From the NCBI RefSeq assembly GCF_025913575.1, contig NZ_CP109785.1, positions 1,302,001-1,366,000 on the forward strand: 64,000 nucleotides of DNA, given 5' to 3'. The position numbers and the translations under genes are program-made. The notes below the pieces were generated by a model. The model worked only from the letters and a program-made list of their open reading frames with translations. It was not told where the DNA came from and did not search any database. Origin of the DNA: Halocatena marina. GTDB taxonomy: Archaea; Halobacteriota; Halobacteria; Halobacteriales; Haloarculaceae. Positions 19,635 through 27,400 of the stretch are shown here, piece by piece (the stretch's first letter is position 1; each line of letters begins with the position of its first letter).

Positions 19635-20243
19635 TCACGTCAACAGTGCTTCCTTTGCCTCACAGACACGCCGAAACTCCTCTTCGGAACCACCGTTGTC
19701 CGGATGGGCGGCTTTTACTAGCCGTCGGAACGCATCCCGAACAGTTGATGGATCAGCATCCGGCGGAATGCCGAGAATCACATGCGGTGGATGATCTGGC
19801 GAAGAATCACTCACATCCTCTGCCGGTGGAAGTCGGACGTTGGCGAATTCGCTTTCTCCGGTTTGTACCGGCTGGTTCTCCATCTTCCGCTTTTCACGGA
19901 TGTAAAGAGACAGCGTCCGGATATTGTCTCGAAGACGTGCGTACGAATCACACGCTACAGCGTACTGGTCTTCATCTCGTGACCACCGAACCACTGCGCC
20001 AGGATCTGCGGGATTGGCGTCCGTATACGGGTACTGCGGGTTCGCCTTCTGATGTTCTGCAGCCGTCGAGAGATGCCACTCATCGACACCGATGCGCTCT
20101 AGCTCACCTGCCAAGGTGTCGATTGACTGCCGGATCGACGTCTCAAATGGAGTGTCCTGTGTCCGTTCGTGCGACGGCGTTCGGTCCCAGCCAACTGGCC
20201 AGTCGAGAGTGTTGCTGTCCGTTCTCGAAGACTTACTCGGCAT
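19635..20243 (-). CDS. J-domain protein (C-terminal DnaJ module)
   Basis: About 202 residues. The N-terminal 125 residues begin (after the start) with LDWPVGWDRTPSHER and carry the AVVRWSRDEDQYAVACDSY region, which I have seen in J-domain proteins on haloarchaeal plasmids and integrated elements. The last 50 residues are a J domain with the HPD tripeptide (RLVKAAHPDNGGSEEEF). It would recruit and stimulate an Hsp70 (DnaK). The start is at 20243 (MPSKSSRTD), overlapping the upstream gene by 11 bases, so the two are co-translated. The longer frame from 20303 is only the reading of the neighbour in another frame. Confidence 0.85.
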   Translation of the reverse strand: MPSKSSRTDSNTLDWPVGWDRTPSHERTQDTPFETSIRQSIDTLAGELERIGVDEWHLSTAAEHQKANPQYPYTDANPADPGAVVRWSRDEDQYAVACDSYARLRDNIRTLSLYIREKRKMENQPVQTGESEFANVRLPPAEDVSDSSPDHPPHVILGIPPDADPSTVRDAFRRLVKAAHPDNGGSEEEFRRVCEAKEALLT

Positions 20244-20850
20244 CGTCACCAGCCCTGGGATGTGCATCCATGTAGTGCTGCCACTGTCTGCAGGCAGTCG
20301 CACCGTCCATTCCTTCTGCTAGTAGCGTGACGTTCTGCTCTTCGGTGAGTACAAGCGCATACGGCTCAGTTTCCTCCGAGAGCTCGTCCCACGCTGCTGA
20401 ATCTTTGAGGATACTCAGACGGGTATCGTCAGCCGAGTTCGATGCATCGACGCTTCGATTTGAAACGGTGTTCGGAGAGAGCTTCCAGCCCGCACCGAGC
20501 AACGCGTGTACGTCTCGGAACGAATTCTCTGACGGATTCGGTGGCACTGAGGCGACGTGCTCGAATCCCACATGTTCGAACACGCGCAGGCTCTTCTCAA
20601 TGTCGTCTGTCGAAATCAGGTATTCGGACGGTGTTCTGTTTCCAGTCGCTTCACCTGGAACGAGGCCCAGAAAATCACCGTCAGCAATGGACGTGATAGT
20701 AACACGGCAGCTATCCGACCCACCCATCTCTCGACGTAGTTCGTACAGCGGCCGGTCGCCGTCGTATAATTCCATATACGTCGCGTACTCGAGTTCCTCG
20801 TAGGCAGGGTGGGTGGCAAGCTTTGAAGACAAACTCTGACACTTACTCAT
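20233..20850 (-). CDS. hypothetical protein paired with the J-domain gene
   Basis: A 205-residue acidic protein that I do not recognise. It is probably soluble, with no signal peptide or membrane segment. The middle has a possible alpha/beta stretch (SEYLISTDDIEKSLRVFEHVGFEHVASVPPNP), and the C-terminus has EPYALVLTEEQNVTLLAEGMDGATACRQW. It overlaps the J-domain gene by 11 bases and follows the winged-helix gene by 46 bases, so all three likely form one unit. The ATG at 20850 is kept as the start. Confidence 0.7.
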   Translation of the reverse strand: MSKCQSLSSKLATHPAYEELEYATYMELYDGDRPLYELRREMGGSDSCRVTITSIADGDFLGLVPGEATGNRTPSEYLISTDDIEKSLRVFEHVGFEHVASVPPNPSENSFRDVHALLGAGWKLSPNTVSNRSVDASNSADDTRLSILKDSAAWDELSEETEPYALVLTEEQNVTLLAEGMDGATACRQWQHYMDAHPRAGDDAE

Positions 20851-20896
20851 CAGGACCCTCCACAGAACCTATCTCCGAACCTATTGTCGTATTTAA

Positions 20897-21229
20897 TCAT
20901 GTATACAGATAATCCTCTTTGTACACTACGTCACCCACGATAATCGTTGCATCAAGCTCTTGGCTCAGTCGCTTGCGGGTCCTCGCAGTATCAGTTGTTT
21001 CGTCGGTCCGCCACCAGACGATTCGTCCCGCTGACTTGCGCCGCTCAATCCGACCCCCCCGGTGTAACTCGGTGAGTTTCTCTCGTGCCGTCTCGGGCGT
21101 ACAACCGAGCGAATCAGCCACATCTGAGGATGTGATCGCCGGCCCAGCCATGGTATCAAAGACGCCAACCACAGCATCAAGGGTAACTGTCTCAATAAAG
21201 TCTCCCGTTTCACCATGCTTTCGAGGCAT
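20897..21229 (-). CDS. winged helix-turn-helix protein
   Basis: A 110-residue putative DNA-binding protein. Residues about 15-70 form a MarR/IclR-like winged helix (VVGVFDTMAGPAITSSDVADSL, then ETAREKLTELHRGGRIERRK), with the wing at SAGRIVWWR. A short C-terminal tail (ELDATIIVGDVVYKEDYLYT) is typical of many small haloarchaeal regulators on mobile DNA. The ATG at 21229 (MPRKHGE) is preferred to the one at 21247, because it gives the usual short arm. It heads the unit containing the unknown gene and the J-domain gene. Confidence 0.78.
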   Translation of the reverse strand: MPRKHGETGDFIETVTLDAVVGVFDTMAGPAITSSDVADSLGCTPETAREKLTELHRGGRIERRKSAGRIVWWRTDETTDTARTRKRLSQELDATIIVGDVVYKEDYLYT

Positions 21230-21499
21230 ATCGATACGACAAAACACACCGAAATAAGACTTTTCTGTATCGCGATATGTCGTGACAATATGCTAAGAAC
21301 TATCGCAGTAATGATTATACCGATGGCTGAAATCACGATGGACTGTTTTTAACTGATAGTTGTTTTCATGATAGGAGGATATTTATTCTGTATAAATTAT
21401 AGTATGTTCACAATATCCGTCTACAATGGCAGAAGTTATCGCAATTGGAGTTCTATTATATCTATATTATTACTGCTATTTCGAGTTATACCTAAGTGT

Positions 21500-21537
21500 A
21501 GAGATAGCCTTTATACGCTGGGTGTGCACGTGTAGAA
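21500..21537 (+). promoter_or_regulatory. promoter of the asparagine-rich protein gene, shared with the copy at 37 kb
   Basis: The sequence agagata followed by ttTATAc (21510-21516) lies 22-28 bases before an ATG at 21538. The paralog at 37143-37180 (minus strand) has the same elements at exactly the same spacing (38 bases from agagata to that ATG). Such conservation in otherwise drifting flanks marks a shared promoter. Confidence 0.65.
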
Positions 21538-21591
21538 ATGTGCTGGGATGGTGCCACCTCAACCGTCGACATGATGTCATGGGGAAGGTGA
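21538..21591 (+). CDS. short upstream ORF (17 codons) before the asparagine-rich gene
   Basis: This frame encodes MCWDGATSTVDMMSWGR and begins about where transcription should start, so it could be translated leaderlessly. The paralogous locus has a 16-codon frame (MCWEDVPYTGFSVAVW) at the same distance from its promoter. The surrounding 18 bases, tgtagaaatgtgctggga, match the other locus at 17 of 18 positions. It ends 28 bases before the main ATG. It may be a regulatory leader peptide, or the motif may be conserved as an RNA or initiator element. Translation is unproven. Confidence 0.4.
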   Translation: MCWDGATSTVDMMSWGR

Positions 21592-21619
21592 GTTCGCACC
21601 CAGTGAATGACAACTAACA

Positions 21620-21943
21620 ATGAGACGAACTATTCAGCTTTCAGTGACCGCACTCATGCTCGTGAGTCTACTCGCAGGGGCCTGCGCTGGGTCTGCCGGC
21701 GCAACGTCGTATGCCAAAAAAGTCGATGTCGATAAACGAGTAAACGATAACGCGGATAATAACGCGGATACGACAACGAACAATCCTGTGATTGGGATTA
21801 ATAACGAGAACAACAACACGAACGGCAACAATCTCGAGAACACCAACACCAACAGCAACGCGAATAGCGCTAACGCGAACGCGGACGCCAACAGTAGCGG
21901 TCTCGGTCTCGACGTGAGTGTTGGTGGACTTACGGATGGATAA
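21620..21943 (+). CDS. asparagine-rich exported protein, copy 1
   Basis: A 107-residue protein with a signal peptide (MRRTIQLSVTALMLVSLLAGACAGSAGA; an LAGA-C or Ala cleavage is possible). The mature part is extremely rich in Asn and Asp: DNADNNADTTTNNPVIGINN, then repeated N-T-N and N-A-N units, and a short glycine/valine tail. It has no known domain; such chains are expected to be unfolded or to form beta-rich surface layers. Its paralog lies at 36719-37060 on the other strand. The two share the signal peptide, the NPxIGINN block and the TNGNNLENTNTN block, as well as promoter and leader. They flank the gas-vesicle genes. The function is unknown. Confidence 0.85.
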   Translation: MRRTIQLSVTALMLVSLLAGACAGSAGATSYAKKVDVDKRVNDNADNNADTTTNNPVIGINNENNNTNGNNLENTNTNSNANSANANADANSSGLGLDVSVGGLTDG

Positions 21944-21968
21944 CGCTGCTATTCACAGCAAGACACAC

Positions 21969-21988
21969 AAGCGATTGCTCGATCGCTT
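21969..21988 (+). terminator. hairpin after asparagine-rich gene, copy 1 (first)
   Basis: A perfect 7-base inverted repeat AAGCGAT/ATCGCTT with a 6-base loop, 25 bases after the stop codon. No U-tract follows, so it may stabilise or process the 3' end rather than terminate it. Confidence 0.45.
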
Positions 21989-22010
21989 CAGACAGCAGTG
22001 ATCGCCAGCG

Positions 22011-22036
22011 GAGCGCTGTCGAACGCCACAGCGCTC
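22011..22036 (+). terminator. hairpin after asparagine-rich gene, copy 1 (second)
   Basis: A perfect 9-base inverted repeat GAGCGCTGT/ACAGCGCTC around an 8-base loop, about 70 bases after the stop. The paralogous gene at 36.7 kb is also followed by strong hairpins. Confidence 0.5.
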
Positions 22037-22264
22037 GGCAATAATCAATATATAATCTTCCACGCATCTAACACATTGGATAGTGACAACAACAAGAGGG
22101 AGTGTCATTTGATATATGGCCAACAGAACATCCAATGAAGCGCAGCAGACGCGCGATTCGAAACGCGTCGAGTTCACGAACACCACTGTCCTCGCCACAA
22201 GTAATATCTGAATTAATCGTCCCGAACGACGGAAGTCGAGATCAAATCACAGAAGAATATACGA

Positions 22265-22795
22265 TTAGTAATCAGTTGATTCCTCCGTGACTTCGATAGC
22301 TGTATCTGTGTCCATATTCCAGGTCTCAGTCGCTTCGCTGCCGATGCCAGGAAGGTAGTCGCGGAGACCGCTCTCTTGTGCTGCTGTGGTAATCTCGGTT
22401 GCCAGTCGGTCGAGTTCTTCACCATCAGTGAGTGTGCTCACCCGATCGGCGACGGCGTCGGGATCACCGTATTCGATGAACGCCTCCACTGCTGCCTCTC
22501 CGAGTTTCTCACCGATGACGTTCCCGACTGCTGTTTCGATGAGCTGGCCGAGTGGGAGATAGCTCGTCAGTTCAGTCGCAACACGTCGGCCGATAAGCCG
22601 ACCGATAACTTTACCAGCTTCTTCAGTATCGACGGCCTCATCCTCTATGTCCTCAAACTCACCGTCAAGTAGCTCTTCTATCTCGATGGCTTCGAGCAGA
22701 CTATGGACGGCATCTGCTGTGAAGTACGTCTCTAGCCCTGTCGCTATCGCATCGCGTGTACTATCTGGAATTGTCTCTGATTCAGTGTCCATCAT
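22265..22795 (-). CDS. acidic protein with glycine-zipper segments
   Basis: A 176-residue acidic protein without a recognised family. Two segments have glycine every fourth residue: G61, G65, G69 (GKVIGRLIGRRV) and G91, G95, G99 (GNVIGEKLGE). Such spacing lets helices pack tightly against each other or against membranes. The gas-vesicle operon protein at 27981 carries the same GR..GRRV and GE.LG wording in its longer zipper, so the two may be related. It is transcribed away from the lipoprotein gene at 22929. There is no signal peptide. Met1 and Met2 are equally likely starts. Confidence 0.7.
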   Translation of the reverse strand: MMDTESETIPDSTRDAIATGLETYFTADAVHSLLEAIEIEELLDGEFEDIEDEAVDTEEAGKVIGRLIGRRVATELTSYLPLGQLIETAVGNVIGEKLGEAAVEAFIEYGDPDAVADRVSTLTDGEELDRLATEITTAAQESGLRDYLPGIGSEATETWNMDTDTAIEVTEESTDY

Positions 22796-22928
22796 CTAAA
22801 ATATCAGTCGCGCATCGGATAAGGCTGATCCATGATACATCCAGTGACGGTTCAACGTTGGGATGTGGACCTGTATTTGTAGAGTATGAATAGAACCATT
22901 TTTTATGCTAGTACTTGGATGTGAATAT

Positions 22929-23321
22929 ATGGCTGCGATATCCTCACGAAACGTTCTTTTGACCATCGTCGTCTTCGGGCTGATGTTCAGTGGTTGTCTT
23001 ACACTCAGTCCGTCAGTTACGACAGAGACGAGCGAATCTTCCGTGTTCAAAAGCCTTTCAACCGATGAGCCGTGGGCTGGCCAACACGTCAGAGTAACTG
23101 CAACCCTCCGGTCAACTCCAGCAGCAGGGAACGTAACAACGATTACTATCATCGATGACAGCGGACAACCGTACGACACAATCAGTGTCGAATCTGGACA
23201 AACTACTGTCATTCTCTGGGTGCCCACCGATCAGACGTCGACGCTCGTCGCAAGTAATAGTGTCAATTCAACATCTATTGGTACGCTGAATGTCACTAGT
23301 AGCGGGAACCGCGTGTTATAA
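22929..23321 (+). CDS. small predicted lipoprotein
   Basis: About 130 residues. A signal peptide (SSRNVLLTIVVFGLMF) ends in the lipobox FSGC. The mature part is a single beta-rich domain (VRVTATLRSTPAAGNVTTITIIDDSG, TISVESGQTTVILWV) like a small immunoglobulin-type fold. It is predicted to sit on the outer face of the cell membrane. The start is taken at 22929 (MAAISS), because the longer frame from 22905 would place a Cys and acidic residues ahead of the signal. No family is recognised. It reads toward the DUF4177 gene. Confidence 0.65.
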   Translation: MAAISSRNVLLTIVVFGLMFSGCLTLSPSVTTETSESSVFKSLSTDEPWAGQHVRVTATLRSTPAAGNVTTITIIDDSGQPYDTISVESGQTTVILWVPTDQTSTLVASNSVNSTSIGTLNVTSSGNRVL

Positions 23322-23414
23322 TAGGTGACTGTCCAGTGTATCAAGAGAGCTAGAACGTTCTTGGACGCAAATAGTATGGAGTGGATTTTTACTGCTATTG
23401 AATGTGGGTAGTAT

Positions 23415-23648
23415 ATGGAGAAATCTGAACCCACCGATTCGAGCTGGGAGTACACGACGCTGCGGCCACCCAGAGGCGATACGAAAAAAGAAGCAGAGGA
23501 TCCAACGGACGAGATGAACGAGCTAGCTGCTAAGGGATGGCGACTTATCGAGACCATCGATTATACGGGTGGTGGAACCAAATTTCTCGTGTTTGAGCGT
23601 CCCGCCTCGTCGGCTGCCGACCGGTCCCAAAATAAGAGACAATCATGA
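23415..23648 (+). CDS. DUF4177 domain protein
   Basis: A 77-residue protein. WEYTTLRPP, ELAAKGWRLIETIDYTGGGTKFLVFERP matches the small DUF4177 family, a single beta-sheet domain of unknown role. The tail is basic and disordered. It overlaps the following membrane protein gene by 4 bases (ATGA), indicating that both are made together. Confidence 0.8.
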   Translation: MEKSEPTDSSWEYTTLRPPRGDTKKEAEDPTDEMNELAAKGWRLIETIDYTGGGTKFLVFERPASSAADRSQNKRQS

Positions 23649-24688
23649 GCTCCGAGATCGATGAATCAACCGTTGATACCGACGTTGACGTCAGCACGGC
23701 GAATACGATGCGTGAACGGGCCGGTGAAAGTCGGCTCAAACTCTGGTTACTATTGCGTGCCAATCGTCTCGTCGTCACTGCTGTGTTGGCACTTGCAATC
23801 TTCGTCGTCTTCATCGTATCCGTGACGGTACTTCCACCACCGCTTGTTCCACAGCTCAACGCCGACGATACGATCGAGACGATGTTTTCGACGATGATCA
23901 GCGCAGTCATCACCGGTACCACGCTCGTCGTCACCATTGGGCAACTGGTACTCTCGCAGGAAAATGGTCCACTCGGCGACCAACGCGCACGGATGGAGGA
24001 TTCGATGGATTTTCGAGATTACACAGAAGAACTCGTCGGAACGCCAAGTCCCGCGGATCCGTCTGCATTTCTCCGGAGTCTCGTCGATGTCTCACAAGAC
24101 CGAGCTGAGGCAGTACGGGATGGACTCAGTGAGATCGACAGCGACCAACTGCAATGGGAAGTTGATGAATTCACGAACAGTCTCATTGGGAACTCTGAAA
24201 CGGTAAGCGAGCAACTCGATGGCGCGAAATTCGGTACGTTCGATGTCCTATTTGCTGCCCTGAACTACAACTACGGTTGGAAGATCTTTCAGGTCGAACG
24301 GCTCCTGCACGACCATCAGGAGGACCTCGGTCAGCCCGAAAACGAGCTCTTAAACGAGTTGAAAATAGCGTTGTCGATGTTCGGGCCAGCACGCGAGCAC
24401 GTGAAAACGCTGTATTTCGAGTGGGCCCTCGTCACACTCTCACAGTTGATTCTCTATGCGTCGATTCCAGCGCTCGCCGTCGCGGGCATCATGCTCACCG
24501 TCGTTGATGCAGGCACGCTCTCTGGGAGTACACTTGGTATTGAGAATATGACGTGGATGATTGGGGCTGCCTTTACTGTGACGCTGATTCCGTTCTTGCT
24601 GTTCGCGTCGTATGTTTTGCGGATTGTGACAGTCGCCAAGCGGACACTCGCAATTGAGCCCCTCATTCTCCGGGATTCACAACGCTAA
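23645..24688 (+). CDS. four-helix integral membrane protein coupled to the DUF4177 gene
   Basis: A 347-residue protein. Two N-terminal membrane helices (LVVTAVLALAIFVVFIVSVTVL and TMISAVITGTTLVVTIGQLVL) precede a soluble region of about 150 residues that is helical and acidic. Two C-terminal helices follow (ASIPALAVAGIMLTVV and WMIGAAFTVTLIPFLLFASYVL). I recognise no Pfam family; similar proteins of unknown function occur in haloarchaea. It reads toward gvpO from the opposite direction. A link with gas vesicles is only positional. Confidence 0.75.
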   Translation: MSSEIDESTVDTDVDVSTANTMRERAGESRLKLWLLLRANRLVVTAVLALAIFVVFIVSVTVLPPPLVPQLNADDTIETMFSTMISAVITGTTLVVTIGQLVLSQENGPLGDQRARMEDSMDFRDYTEELVGTPSPADPSAFLRSLVDVSQDRAEAVRDGLSEIDSDQLQWEVDEFTNSLIGNSETVSEQLDGAKFGTFDVLFAALNYNYGWKIFQVERLLHDHQEDLGQPENELLNELKIALSMFGPAREHVKTLYFEWALVTLSQLILYASIPALAVAGIMLTVVDAGTLSGSTLGIENMTWMIGAAFTVTLIPFLLFASYVLRIVTVAKRTLAIEPLILRDSQR

Positions 24689-24903
24689 AGCTCAGGTAAC
24701 TCTGTGAATGGATACACGACCACGACTTTCGATCACTAATCAGCACCTGCCGAGAAAATCATACGCGACTATATAATCATATCTTGATCGTTATAGCCAC
24801 TGTCTGTGTTTTTGTGGATAAAGCGAGATCTACCCCAGTTTTTAATAACGCATCCACGACTTACCAGATGTTATCGCTTTGTTTCAGATACCGCTTTGCC
24901 TAT

Positions 24904-25437
24904 TCACTCCATCGAGGTCGTATCACCCCGTCGATAACGTTTGAGACATCGGTAGCCATGAATCTGACCGCTCGTATCGAGGAGTATCTCGTATCGTCCA
25001 AGAATGTCCTGCGTATCCGGAATCGCGCGGCGTTCAACGAACTCCCCAACTGCTTTCCACCCATCATCAGTCTGTTCCACTTCGGTAATACCATCGAGAG
25101 GACGGTTGATCAGTTCCGGCGTATGTTCATGGATCTGTTTTTGAATCTCTACGATGGAACTGCTCCCGTCGTTGGTTTCTGATTCCTCCATCCCTTCGAG
25201 ACTGCGTTCGATCGCTTCCCGTGTCTCTTTGAGCGAATCGTCATCCTCATCGCTGTCAGTACTGTTCTCAAGCTCTTCGAATCGAACTTCGATGGCCTCT
25301 TTTGCCCCTTTTCGGTCCTGGCTCTCAGTCTCGGCCTCGTAAATCTCCTCGAGCGTTTCGGGATCGTCGATCGATTCGATTTCGTCCGTTAGCTCATCTA
25401 TCGTACGAGTGCTTGGGTCTACGTCTGACTCAGCCAT
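24904..25437 (-). CDS. gvpO: gas vesicle protein GvpO
   Basis: A 177-residue protein. The C-terminal 85 residues match GvpO (IHEHTPELINRPLDGITEV, DDGWKAVGEFVERRAIPDTQDILGRYEILLDTSG, GYRCLKRYRRGD). GvpO is one of eight proteins needed for gas vesicles in Halobacterium, although it is not a structural shell protein. The N-terminal half is an acidic extension (DELTDEIESIDDPETLEE, DSDEDDDSLKE), making the protein clearly longer than the usual roughly 110-140 residues. It follows gvpA by 172 bases with no gvpC or gvpN between, unlike the standard A-C-N-O order. Confidence 0.92.
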   Translation of the reverse strand: MAESDVDPSTRTIDELTDEIESIDDPETLEEIYEAETESQDRKGAKEAIEVRFEELENSTDSDEDDDSLKETREAIERSLEGMEESETNDGSSSIVEIQKQIHEHTPELINRPLDGITEVEQTDDGWKAVGEFVERRAIPDTQDILGRYEILLDTSGQIHGYRCLKRYRRGDTTSME

Positions 25438-25609
25438 AGAGGTGTCTTCCAGCGATCGATTTCGAATTGTCCGATGGCGGTGCGGGCGACGTATCTATCG
25501 TCAAAACAGAACAACGGTCCGCAAACGCTCTCCGTTCATAGGGACAGCGATGCGGACTGTACTCTACAGACGAATCCCTGAATTGGGTCATTGTATTGTG
25601 TTGGAGTGT

Positions 25610-25888
25610 TCATGCCCCCGAATCTGGTTCTACCATCGGAGAAGTACCGATATCAAGCTCTTTGAGGTCTTGTAGGTCCTCCGATTGACTTGCTTGCTCA
25701 AGCTTCGTTATTGCTTCGGCATAATGCAAGAATGTATCGACGGACGCGACGACGATGCGTGCCTCGATGGTGAGAACTTCGATTCCGACGACCGATACCC
25801 GTGCCCAGATATCGATAACGATCCCTTTGTCTAGGATCCGATCCAGTACCTCTGCAAGACTGGCTGTGCTTGGACGTTCATTTGCCAT
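25610..25888 (-). CDS. gvpA: gas vesicle major shell protein GvpA
   Basis: A 92-residue GvpA, the small hydrophobic protein that makes the ribs of the gas-vesicle wall. The core ([51 protein letters not shown]) is close to all known GvpA proteins. The C-terminal tail is about 15 residues longer than in Halobacterium GvpA (about 76). It is divergent from gvpF with about 180 bases between. Only this one GvpA is present, along with the GvpA-like GvpJ and GvpM. Confidence 0.96.
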   Translation of the reverse strand: MANERPSTASLAEVLDRILDKGIVIDIWARVSVVGIEVLTIEARIVVASVDTFLHYAEAITKLEQASQSEDLQDLKELDIGTSPMVEPDSGA

Positions 25889-26070
25889 TGGATATACAAA
25901 CTAGCCAAGTCGGTGTTAGTGTCTTGCCTGCCCATGCAAGGCAAATAGACAAACACACTAGAAGTCTTCTTATTACACACGGTAGTAATGTGTATCCATA
26001 GGCGCAACGCCAATGACACTGCGCACAGGGGACGAACCACGTCACGTCCACTATCCGGTGTGTGATTCTA
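25889..26070. promoter_or_regulatory. divergent gvpA/gvpF control region
   Basis: It must carry both promoters of the gas-vesicle genes. It contains a 6-base inverted repeat TTGCCT/AGGCAA (25924-25929 and 25939-25944, 9-base loop), a possible regulator site. No clear TATA element at the expected distance could be chosen for either gene. Confidence 0.45.
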
Positions 26071-26700
26071 ATGAGTGATGAGTATCTGTACGCGTACGGG
26101 ATAATCGAAAACGAAGAGATAGATGCCAGCATCGAGGGCGTCGAAGGAGCAACACGAGCCTACACGATCGATCACCGGACCCTCTCGGCAGTCGTTTCGG
26201 ATATAGAGACGATGGACCCAGAGCAAACGGACGAAAACGTTCGAGCACACGACGATGTTCTTCAGACAATTATGTTCTGGGAGGGAGGTCGAACCGTCGT
26301 CCCGATGCAGTTTGGGATGACATTCAAAAGTGCACGTCCACTGAAAAGCATCCTGAGAGGCGGACGACGGGCGTTTGTGCGCGCACTTCAAGACATGGAT
26401 GGAATGATCGAACTCGGGGTGAAACTCCTCATCGATGAGGATGCAACGGTTGATCGGGACGCTGTACGCGAGTTCACGGTGGAACAGCTCGCCGCTGCGA
26501 GTGAACAGGAAGCAAAAAACGATCTATTCAGTGATCGACTCATCATCAACCGTTCGTACCTCGTTGATCGGGAAGAGCAGGCTGCGTTCGAGACGGCTGT
26601 CGACGCCATCACCGAAGAATACGGTGACACTGTAACCGTCCAGTATACCGGTCCCTGGGCACCGTACAATTTCATCGACATCGAAATCAGCTCCCAATAA
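26071..26700 (+). CDS. gvpF: gas vesicle protein GvpF
   Basis: A 209-residue GvpF/GvpL family protein. Marks are YLYAYGII at the start, the DDVLQTIMFWEGGRTVVPMQFGMTF block, and VTVQYTGPWAPYNFIDI at the end. GvpF contacts GvpA and is needed early in vesicle assembly. The start is at 26071 (MSDEYLYA), three codons inside the longest frame. It is the first gene of the plus-strand gvp operon and overlaps gvpG by one base (TAATG). Confidence 0.95.
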   Translation: MSDEYLYAYGIIENEEIDASIEGVEGATRAYTIDHRTLSAVVSDIETMDPEQTDENVRAHDDVLQTIMFWEGGRTVVPMQFGMTFKSARPLKSILRGGRRAFVRALQDMDGMIELGVKLLIDEDATVDRDAVREFTVEQLAAASEQEAKNDLFSDRLIINRSYLVDREEQAAFETAVDAITEEYGDTVTVQYTGPWAPYNFIDIEISSQ

Positions 26701-26951
26701 TGTTCCTGCTCGATGACCTCCTCTTCAGGCCGTTCGTGTCTGTGATCTCGGTTATTCAGACGCTGGCAGTCGAGGAGATCTATGATCGAACAGAGATCAA
26801 AAACGACCTGAAAGAAAATCGTCTCCTGTTCGAGATCGGGGACCGATCTCGCGCGGAGTACGAACGTCGTCAAGAGGAATTACAGACACAACTCGATGTG
26901 GCAGAGCAGGCCCACGAAACACTGAGCGGCAAGATACAGGTAAAACGATGA
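26700..26951 (+). CDS. gvpG: gas vesicle protein GvpG
   Basis: An 83-residue GvpG. It has the hydrophobic LLDDLLFRPFVSVISVIQTLAVEEIYD start followed by a charged coiled-coil-like half (EYERRQEELQTQLDVAEQAHETLSGK). It is one of the eight essential assembly proteins and normally works with GvpF and GvpL. It overlaps gvpH by 4 bases. Confidence 0.94.
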   Translation: MFLLDDLLFRPFVSVISVIQTLAVEEIYDRTEIKNDLKENRLLFEIGDRSRAEYERRQEELQTQLDVAEQAHETLSGKIQVKR

Positions 26952-27400
26952 CGAACAAGAGCAACAGAGAAAATGGTGGAATCGTCCAGACCCTTCGAGA
27001 GATTCTCGAAACGATCGTTGCTGCCGAAGAGGAACGCCAACGCCACGGGAAAGGATCGACCACCCTCGGTAAAACACGACTCGGCTATGAGTTCTCGATC
27101 GATACTGGAACTCTCTCTGACCTCGGTCCCGATTCCCGTACAACAAACTCGTCGGATCGGGCAACAGCCGTCCGGTATGTAGACGGAAACGTGCTAGTCA
27201 CGATAGATATCCCCGAAGTGGATCCGGAAACAGTGTCTGCTGGCGTCGATAATAGAACGGGCGAACTCCTGCTCGGTATCGATGGGACGATTGAAGAACG
27301 TATCCCGCTCCGACAGAAAGGGCTCAAGATCGTTACCGCCTCCGTCACCAACGGCATCCTCGAATTTCACCTGCAGCCAATTGAGGCGATCAAAGAATGA
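26948..27400 (+). CDS. gvpH: gas vesicle protein GvpH (Hsp20-like)
   Basis: A 150-residue protein. The C-terminal 80 residues resemble the alpha-crystallin/Hsp20 fold (VRYVDGNVLVTIDIPEV, GELLLGIDG, GILEFHLQPIE). The N-terminus resembles other GvpH proteins (IVQTLREILETIVAAEEE, YEFSIDTGTL). GvpH helps keep GvpM soluble in Halobacterium and is not essential. It is shorter than the usual 180-200. ATGA overlaps exist on both sides. Confidence 0.88.
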   Translation: MTNKSNRENGGIVQTLREILETIVAAEEERQRHGKGSTTLGKTRLGYEFSIDTGTLSDLGPDSRTTNSSDRATAVRYVDGNVLVTIDIPEVDPETVSAGVDNRTGELLLGIDGTIEERIPLRQKGLKIVTASVTNGILEFHLQPIEAIKE

